Shown: positions 6,228 to 10,847 of the stretch, in pieces
How positions within the stretch are numbered: the first letter of the stretch is position 1
How the letters are laid out: every line of letters starts with the position of its first letter
From: Acidobacteriota bacterium
GTDB lineage: Bacteria > Acidobacteriota > HRBIN11
Reading direction: 5' to 3'
DNA: 10,847 nt
Assembly (NCBI GenBank): GCA_025061865.1
Contig: JANXAA010000038.1
Coordinates: 1-10,847, forward strand
The notes under the pieces: generated by a model
What the model was told of the DNA's origin: nothing
The model's database searches: none
The model's input: the letters and a program-made list of their open reading frames with translations, nothing else
Translations under genes and position numbers: made by a program

Positions 6228-7190
6228 TCACGCCGTCGTGGGGACCGACCGACGGGGCCAGCGGGCCCGCGCATAAGCCATCAAGGCGTCCTCTGAGCTG
6301 TACCGGACCTTGAAGTCGTACTGAGTCGAAAAGCGGTCCGTCCGACCGACCCACGGGTACCGGATGAAATCCAAGATCGAGGGCGGGAACGGCAGTAGCC
6401 GGAGGGTCCAACCGAGGGCGACCCAGGGGTACAGAAGCCAGGCCGGAAGCCAGACGGCGGGTTTACGGAGACGTCTAACGATCTCCGAGTATCGCAGCGT
6501 CCCGTGACCGGCGACGTTGAAGACGCCGACGGGTCGATGCCGGACAGCCCAATACAAGAGCCGTTGCATGTCTTCTTCGTGGAGAAACTGCATCGGCGGG
6601 TCATAGCCCCGGACGCCGACCATGACGGGCAGTTCGGTCATCGCCGTCACGATGTTCCGGGTATTCGGCCCCAGTACGATGGGGGCTCGGACCATGAAGA
6701 CCCCGACCTCGGGATGGGCTTGCATGAATTCGAGGACCATCGCATCCACGAGAGCCTTATGTTTGGAGTACAGATACGAGGGATGGCCCCGACGGGGATA
6801 GTCCTCATCGACGGCTGGGGGATTGTCCGGATGGGGCCCGTAAGCCGTCGTACTGCTTAAGTAAATCAGGTAGGTCACGCCGGCGGTCCGGAGAGCCTTC
6901 AAGACGTTACGAGTGCCCTCGACGTCGACCCGGTATTCCCAGGCCGGGTGGTGGGTCGGATTGAAGACCCAGGCCAGGTGGACCAGCGTATCGACCTGGT
7001 GGGTCCAGAGGACGTCCGCCAGGGCTGGGTCGACAACGTCCAAACGGAAGAAGGCCCAACCTGTCGTGTCGGAAGGGGTTCGGACGTCGTTGCCGCCGAT
7101 CCACTCAACATCGGGGTCCCCCCGACAGGCCTCGATGAGACCCCGAGCCAGATAACCCGCGCATCCAGTGATGAAGACCCGCAACCCCAT
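6228..7190 (-). CDS. NAD(P)-dependent epimerase/dehydratase (extended SDR)
   Basis: 320 residues from the ATG at 7190. This start has GGAGG (7201-7197) six bases upstream; the ATG at 7196 abuts the GGAGG, and an in-frame ATG at 7244 lies in a hairpin. The Rossmann dinucleotide site is TGCAGYLA (8-15), the GxxGxxG pattern with Ala in the last place. LSSTTAYG (111-118) supplies the catalytic Ser/Thr and Y141-S-K-H-K145 is the YxxxK pair. RAPIVLGP (168-175) is the usual conserved segment of sugar epimerases. The hydrophobic stretch near 245-268 is less usual. The enzyme should be a cytosolic NAD(P)-dependent oxidoreductase acting on a nucleotide sugar or a related hydroxy substrate; the substrate cannot be read from sequence. 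It is the first gene of a two-gene minus-strand unit with the amidohydrolase, driven from the divergent region to its right. Confidence 0.85.
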   Translation of the reverse strand: MGLRVFITGCAGYLARGLIEACRGDPDVEWIGGNDVRTPSDTTGWAFFRLDVVDPALADVLWTHQVDTLVHLAWVFNPTHHPAWEYRVDVEGTRNVLKALRTAGVTYLIYLSSTTAYGPHPDNPPAVDEDYPRRGHPSYLYSKHKALVDAMVLEFMQAHPEVGVFMVRAPIVLGPNTRNIVTAMTELPVMVGVRGYDPPMQFLHEEDMQRLLYWAVRHRPVGVFNVAGHGTLRYSEIVRRLRKPAVWLPAWLLYPWVALGWTLRLLPFPPSILDFIRYPWVGRTDRFSTQYDFKVRYSSEDALMAYARARWPRRSVPTTA

Positions 7191-7233
7191 CCCCATCCTC
7201 CGAACAAGTCCCTGTGGCCCGTGAAAATGGTGT

Positions 7234-7258
7234 CGGACCGGCATCCACCGCCGGTCCG
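7234..7258 (-). other. Strong leader hairpin of the epimerase transcript
   Basis: CGGACCGGC (7234-7242) and GCCGGTCCG (7250-7258) form a perfect 9-bp, almost pure GC stem with a 7-base loop. It lies 44 bases upstream of the epimerase start. If transcription starts from the repeat just to its right (near 7261), the hairpin would stand at the very 5' end of the mRNA, where such structures can block RNA decay or act in attenuation. No U-tract follows on the minus strand. Confidence 0.55.
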
Positions 7259-7265
7259 GGCCGGG

Positions 7266-7291
7266 CGATTCTATAAGACGATTCTATAAGA
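7266..7291. repeat. Perfect tandem duplication of a 13-bp AT-rich unit, possible -10/operator region
   Basis: CGATTCTATAAGA occurs twice head to tail (7266-7278 and 7279-7291) with no mismatch. On the minus strand each copy contains TAGAAT, five of six matches to TATAAT, at 7273-7268 and 7286-7281. No good -35 box was found 16-18 bases upstream of either. The repeat may carry duplicated -10 boxes or two binding sites for an activator of the epimerase unit. Confidence 0.5.
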
Positions 7292-7344
7292 AAAGGACGG
7301 TGAGACGAAGGGACAAAGCCAGGGTCTTGGACCGATAGACCCAT

Positions 7345-7384
7345 AGGGAGATAAGGAAGGAGAGGGAAAGGAAAGGGCAAAGAG
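7345..7384 (+). other. Purine-rich tract
   Basis: 38 of 40 bases are A or G on the plus strand (the exceptions are T7352 and C7378). It lies between the two divergent promoters, in non-coding DNA. It could affect DNA bending or be a remnant of low-complexity drift. Confidence 0.4.
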
Positions 7385-7469
7385 TCAAGAACACTCTACC
7401 CCCTCCTGCCAGGCCCCGTACTCCTTAGTTGTCCATCTATCCCAGACCATGACCTGTCACACCTGAATA

Positions 7470-7497
7470 TTGACAGACGGGGGGTATCGTCTACAAT
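7470..7497 (+). promoter_or_regulatory. Sigma-70 promoter of the ABC transporter operon
   Basis: TTGACA (7470-7475) and TACAAT (7492-7497) are separated by 16 bases; the first hexamer is perfect and the second has five of six matches. Transcription should start near 7504, giving a leader of about 125 bases before the ATPase start at 7630. Confidence 0.75.
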
Positions 7498-7529
7498 ATC
7501 GGATCCAGCCTACACGACTCCTTGCGATG

Positions 7530-7552
7530 CGTCGGTGGCTTTCCCACCGACG
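7530..7552 (+). other. 9-bp leader hairpin of the ABC operon
   Basis: CGTCGGTGG (7530-7538) and CCACCGACG (7544-7552) form a perfect stem with the 5-base loop CTTTC. It begins about 26 bases into the predicted transcript. No T-run follows, so it is not a simple terminator. Confidence 0.55.
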
Positions 7553-7562
7553 TGGTACATCC

Positions 7563-7609
7563 GTCGTCTGATGAAGGAAAGTGGGTATTCTGTCTTTCGC
7601 CGAGACGAC
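7563..7609 (+). other. Second leader hairpin, next to the ribosome binding site
   Basis: GTCGTCT (7563-7569) pairs with AGACGAC (7603-7609), and inside it GAAAG (7577-7581) pairs with CTTTC (7594-7598). The outer stem ends nine bases before GAGGAG (7618-7623), so folding could influence ribosome access to the ATPase gene. The CTTTC loop of the first hairpin could compete for the same GAAAG. Confidence 0.35.
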
Positions 7610-7629
7610 TCCCGGTAGAGGAGCCACCC

Positions 7630-8598
7630 ATGATCGAGGCGATGGGCTTGACGAAGTACTACGGGCCCCGGGCGGCGATCCAGAATGTGACCTTCTCGGT
7701 CGCCCCCGGGCAGATTGCAGGCTTCTTGGGCGTCAACGGGGCTGGCAAGACGACGACGATGCGCATCCTGACGTGCTACCTCTACCCGACGGAGGGCACG
7801 GCCCGGGTGGCCGGCTACGACATCCTGAGTCACCCCTTGGAAGTCCGTCGGGCGACGGGCTACATGCCGGAGCATCCCCTCTTGTACCACGAGATGACGG
7901 TCCGGGCCTTCCTCCGGTTCGTGGCCGGCCTGCGCGGTGTCCCCCGCCGGCAGGTCGCCGACCGCATCGATACGGTCATCCAGCAGTGCGGTCTCAAGGA
8001 AGTCGCCGACCGTATCATCGGCCGCCTCTCCCGGGGGTACCGCCAGCGGGTCGGGATCGCCCAGGCCCTGATTCACGACCCGCCCGTCCTGATCTTGGAC
8101 GAGCCGACGATCGGCCTGGACCCCAAGCAGATCCTGGAAATCCGGGAACTCATCCGGTCCCTACGGGGACGGCATACGGTCTTGCTCAGTAGTCACATCC
8201 TGTATGAGGTCACCCAAATCTGTGACAGCGTCGTCGTCATCCACGAGGGCCGCATCGTCGCTCAGGGTTCTCTCGAGGAACTTCAGCGGGGCCTGATGGC
8301 TGAGCACCGCCTGCGGGTCCGCTTCCTCCGGTCGGCCGACGGCCTGCTGACTCGCATCCGGGAAGTCCCGGGTGTCCTGGGGGTCGAGGCCCTGGACGGA
8401 CCGGCCCAGTTCGTCCTCCGCCTGGAACCCCGGGAGGAGGTCGTTGCTGAGGCTATCCGGTGGCTCTCCAACCAGCCGTGGGGCCTTGTCGAAGCCCGGC
8501 GGGAGACCCTCACCCTGGAGGACATCTTTATCCAACTGACGACGGGCCGGACGCCAGTGCCGGCCGAGGAACCCGAGGTCCAGGAGGCGTCAGTATGA
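7630..8598 (+). CDS. ABC transporter ATP-binding protein, GldA-like
   Basis: 322 residues from the ATG at 7630, which has GAGGAG six bases upstream; the same frame is open 36 codons further upstream, but that part covers the leader hairpins. It has a full set of ABC ATPase motifs: Walker A GVNGAGKTT (34-42), Q-loop region GYMPEHPLLY (77-86) with Glu in the Q position as in GldA-type ATPases, signature LSRGYRQRV (133-141), Walker B VLILDEPT (153-160), D-loop GLDP (162-165) and H189 in SSHIL. Residues 225-322 form the C-terminal extension typical of ABC-2 type exporters. It should be a cytosolic dimer powering the permease encoded next. The stop overlaps the next start by four bases, so the two are translationally coupled. 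The cargo is unknown. Confidence 0.93.
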   Translation: MIEAMGLTKYYGPRAAIQNVTFSVAPGQIAGFLGVNGAGKTTTMRILTCYLYPTEGTARVAGYDILSHPLEVRRATGYMPEHPLLYHEMTVRAFLRFVAGLRGVPRRQVADRIDTVIQQCGLKEVADRIIGRLSRGYRQRVGIAQALIHDPPVLILDEPTIGLDPKQILEIRELIRSLRGRHTVLLSSHILYEVTQICDSVVVIHEGRIVAQGSLEELQRGLMAEHRLRVRFLRSADGLLTRIREVPGVLGVEALDGPAQFVLRLEPREEVVAEAIRWLSNQPWGLVEARRETLTLEDIFIQLTTGRTPVPAEEPEVQEASV

Positions 8599-9377
8599 AC
8601 CTGCGGTCGATTTATTGGATTTTCCGGAAGGAGATGTCCATCTATCTGGCGACCCCCCTGGCATATATCATCGCCGCCGTCTTTTTGGCCCTGGCCGGGT
8701 TCATGTTCTATACCATCATGCTGTACTTCGCCCAGAACTATGCCCGTATGGCCATGATGGGTACGGAAAACCTCGACCTGACGCAGGAAATCCTCCGGCC
8801 CTTCTTGGGGAACCTGGCCTTCCTGTTTCTGCTCATCGTCCCCCTGATGACCATGCGTCTGCTGGCCGAGGAGCGCCGCTTGGGGACCATCGAGCTGTTG
8901 ATGACCTCGCCGGTCCGGACGGTCGAGATCGTCCTTGGAAAGTTCCTGGCCGGCGTGGCGATGAACTTCCTGATCTACCTCTTGACGATCGTGTTCCCCC
9001 TGTTCCTACGGCTCTACGGTCGACCCGACTGGGGTCCGGTCATTAGCGGCTACCTGGGCGTCCTGCTCCTACTGATGGCCTTCGTCGGCCTCTCGATGTT
9101 CGCTTCGGCCATCACGTCGAGCCAGTTGGTGGCCGCCGCCGTGAGCTTTGGTATGTTGATCATGCTGTGGATCATCGGGTGGATCTCTTACGCCCAAATC
9201 GCTACGGGCCCCCTCCAACGAATCGTTCAGTACATCTCCATCGTGGACCACCTGGAAGACTTCTATAAGGGGGTCATCGACAGCCAACATGTCGTCTACT
9301 TCTTGTCTCTGACGCTACTGGGCCTCACGCTGACCTATCTGGCGACTGAATCCCACCGATGGAGGGCGACGTCATGA
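8595..9377 (+). CDS. ABC-2 type permease, GldF-like
   Basis: 260 residues. The ATG at 8595 overlaps the ATPase stop (ATGA) and has AGGAGG at 8582-8587, seven bases upstream; an earlier ATG in the frame lies inside the ATPase gene. It has about six membrane segments, starting at residues 21-45. Between segments 2 and 3 lies LLAEERRLGTIELLMTSPV, the conserved coupling region of ABC-2 permeases that touches the ATPase. Near the end, SIVDHLEDFYKGVIDS is a stretch shared with GldF-type permeases. It should form the inner-membrane channel with the GldA-like ATPase. It also overlaps the next gene by four bases. Confidence 0.92.
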   Translation: MNLRSIYWIFRKEMSIYLATPLAYIIAAVFLALAGFMFYTIMLYFAQNYARMAMMGTENLDLTQEILRPFLGNLAFLFLLIVPLMTMRLLAEERRLGTIELLMTSPVRTVEIVLGKFLAGVAMNFLIYLLTIVFPLFLRLYGRPDWGPVISGYLGVLLLLMAFVGLSMFASAITSSQLVAAAVSFGMLIMLWIIGWISYAQIATGPLQRIVQYISIVDHLEDFYKGVIDSQHVVYFLSLTLLGLTLTYLATESHRWRATS

Positions 9378-10847
9378 GGCGATGGGTCCGACATTTGCCC
9401 CTTCCCCTGGCCGTCCTCGGGATGGTCCTCTTCGGGGTCGCTCAGTACCTGAAGTGGCCGGCCTGGGTCGGCTTGAGTGTCTTCGTCCTGGCGGCCCTCA
9501 TGTTGGTCATCGGACTTCTCATGGAGCTGGAAGCCTTTGCCCGGCTCCGACGGCGGGGGGCCCGCTTTGGGTTCTCTGTGGCCGTCGCCGCCCTCTTCGT
9601 CTTGGCTATCATCGTCTCGGCCAACGTCATCGCCTACCGCCACACCCGGCGATGGGACCTCACAGAGCTCCAAATGTTTAGCCTCAGCGACCAGACCCGA
9701 AAGGTCCTGGGTCAGCTCCAGGAGCCGATCCGCATCATCGGCTTCTTCACGGCCGACAATCGCGTCAACGAGCGGCGGTTCGACGACTTGATGGAGGAAT
9801 ACCGGGCCATTTCGCCCCACATTACGGTCGAGAAATACGATCCGACGTTATACCCCACGCTGGCCCAGCAGTTTCAGATCACGGCCGCCCAGATGGTCGT
9901 CGTCGCCTTAAAGGACCGCTTCGAGAAGACGCAAGACGTCACTGAGGCGGGCATCACCAGTGCCCTGATCCGGCTCCTCCATCCGGAGAAGCCTATCGTC
10001 TGCTACCTGACGGGCCATGGGGAACTCCCCCTGTCGGCTTTTCAGCAGGCCGGTGCTGTCAGCGGCTTCCGCCAGGTCGCCGAGCGGGAAAACTACGAAT
10101 TCAAAGAGATCCCCTTCTTCGATGAATCCCGTGAGAGGGAATGTCGGGTCGTCTTGATCGTCGGTCCCAAGTATGAGCCCCCGACCAAAGAGACAGAGGC
10201 CTTAAGTCGCTTCCTCCAGAAAGGTGGCCGCGTGTGGGTCAACCTTGAGGCTGACGCCCACCCCCGGTGGGCCGAGTGGCTCCAAAGCTTGGGAGTCCGA
10301 GTCCAGCAGGATGTCGTCATCGACCCCGTCCAGGCGATGGTCGGGAGCGACCCCTCGGTCGCTCAGATGAATACCCGGCTGGGGTCGCCCCTGTCAGTCC
10401 AGCGCTCGACGCCGGGCTTCATCGCTTACGGCCAGACTGTCCAGGCCCTCAGTGACGTCGCCGGAAGTCGGGAAGCCGAGGTCGCCCTGACGACGACCCA
10501 GTATAGCTGGGCCGACCGGAATCGGGACCTGACTTTCCAGGAAGGCACGGACGAAAAAGGCCCCCTGACGGTCGGGGTCCTGGTCCGCTTCACGAAACCG
10601 TCCGAGAAGACGATGGATGCTCCTAGTGAGGCGCCCCCTAAGGGGGAGGTCCCTAAGAAGGCGGAGATAGAAGGGAAAAAGGACGAGAAGCAAGAAGCCA
10701 CAGGCCTAAAGGTCGAGGGTCGCCTGGCCGTCGTCGGAGACGCTGACTGGCTGACGGACGGCCTCATCGGCGTGGCCGGTAACGCCGTCATCGCCCTAAA
10801 TACTCTGGCCTGGCTTGCCCAACGGGAGGTCTTGATCAGTGAGAAAA
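9374..10847 (+). CDS. GldG-like ABC transporter auxiliary protein (partial at the right edge)
   Basis: 491 codons are present and the frame is still open at the window edge. The ATG at 9374 overlaps the permease stop (ATGA) and GGAGGG lies seven bases upstream. Residues 9-90 hold three hydrophobic segments, followed by WDLTELQMFSLSDQT (94-108) and a large extracytoplasmic domain of the GldG / ABC_transp_aux type: IRIIGFF (119-125), YDPTLYPTLAQQF (155-167), YLTGHGELPL (211-220) and RLAVVGDADWLTD (450-462) with GNAVIALNTLAWL (469-481). Residues 408-445 form a low-complexity insertion rich in Lys, Glu and Pro, probably a flexible linker. In gliding Bacteroidota, GldA, GldF and GldG form one transporter; similar three-gene cassettes occur in many non-gliding bacteria with no settled role. 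A final membrane segment may lie outside the window. Confidence 0.88.
   Translation, partial: MRRWVRHLPLPLAVLGMVLFGVAQYLKWPAWVGLSVFVLAALMLVIGLLMELEAFARLRRRGARFGFSVAVAALFVLAIIVSANVIAYRHTRRWDLTELQMFSLSDQTRKVLGQLQEPIRIIGFFTADNRVNERRFDDLMEEYRAISPHITVEKYDPTLYPTLAQQFQITAAQMVVVALKDRFEKTQDVTEAGITSALIRLLHPEKPIVCYLTGHGELPLSAFQQAGAVSGFRQVAERENYEFKEIPFFDESRERECRVVLIVGPKYEPPTKETEALSRFLQKGGRVWVNLEADAHPRWAEWLQSLGVRVQQDVVIDPVQAMVGSDPSVAQMNTRLGSPLSVQRSTPGFIAYGQTVQALSDVAGSREAEVALTTTQYSWADRNRDLTFQEGTDEKGPLTVGVLVRFTKPSEKTMDAPSEAPPKGEVPKKAEIEGKKDEKQEATGLKVEGRLAVVGDADWLTDGLIGVAGNAVIALNTLAWLAQREVLISEK

Larger units (their letters stand above)
7191..7629. other. 439-base divergent regulatory region with no protein gene
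   Basis: This gap separates the minus-strand epimerase unit from the plus-strand ABC operon. It holds, left to right, the epimerase ribosome binding site, a 9-bp GC hairpin (7234-7258), a perfect 13-bp tandem repeat (7266-7291), a purine-rich tract (7345-7384), the ABC promoter (7470-7497) and two leader hairpins (7530-7552 and 7563-7609). Open frames here are short and lack ribosome binding sites; the section 7386-7465 shows nothing recognisable. Confidence 0.7.

Noticed and set aside
7105..7380. 91-residue minus-strand open frame upstream of the epimerase
   Set aside because: It overlaps the epimerase start and the hairpin/repeat region, and its proline- and phenylalanine-rich beginning is just the complement of the purine tract.
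7522..7629. Upstream extension of the ABC ATPase by 36 codons
   Set aside because: The extension lies over two leader hairpins and has no ribosome binding site, while the ATG at 7630 has GAGGAG at ideal distance and matches the usual family start.

Overview
The window is GC-rich bacterial DNA with dense coding, strong GGAGG-type ribosome binding sites, near-consensus sigma-70 promoters and ATGA stop/start overlaps inside an operon. No rRNA, tRNA, CRISPR array, insertion sequence or phage gene was seen, so the lineage cannot be fixed. The gene families (a GldAFG-like ABC cassette, a secreted amidohydrolase of the D-aminoacylase group, a large GT-C membrane protein) and the heavy use of GTC and CGG codons would suit an Acidobacteriota-like or hot-spring bacterium, but that is only an impression.

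Layout: (1) 1-1104, minus strand: a class I methyltransferase with an N-terminal cysteine cluster, followed downstream by the first 50 codons of a probable UbiA-family prenyltransferase that overlaps it by 49 bases. (2) 1105-1273: an AT-rich divergent intergenic region with a perfect TTGACA-N17-TATAAT promoter facing the methyltransferase. (3) 1274-4298, plus strand: a small AT-hook/ribbon-helix-helix regulator and then a 798-residue polytopic GT-C glycosyltransferase-like protein. (4) 4416-7190, minus strand: an extended-SDR epimerase/dehydratase followed by a secreted D-aminoacylase-like amidohydrolase. (5) 7191-7629: a 439-base divergent regulatory region with a tandem 13-bp repeat, strong hairpins and a TTGACA-N16-TACAAT promoter. 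(6) 7630-10847, plus strand: an overlapping ABC ATPase, ABC-2 permease and GldG-like auxiliary protein. The last gene runs off the window.

How the genes may work together: the methyltransferase, UbiA-like protein, GT-C enzyme and SDR epimerase are all typical of polyprenyl-linked envelope glycan chemistry, and the AT-hook regulator sits between the two arms of the first block. The ABC cassette is a self-contained operon of the GldA/GldF/GldG type. Its cargo is unknown outside Bacteroidota gliding.

The strongest candidates for something undescribed are the AT-hook/RHH regulator with an unrecognised C-terminal domain beside a perfect promoter, the amidohydrolase that lacks the family's HxH metal motif and Cys ligand, and the two structured leaders in the 7.2-7.6 kb divergent region.
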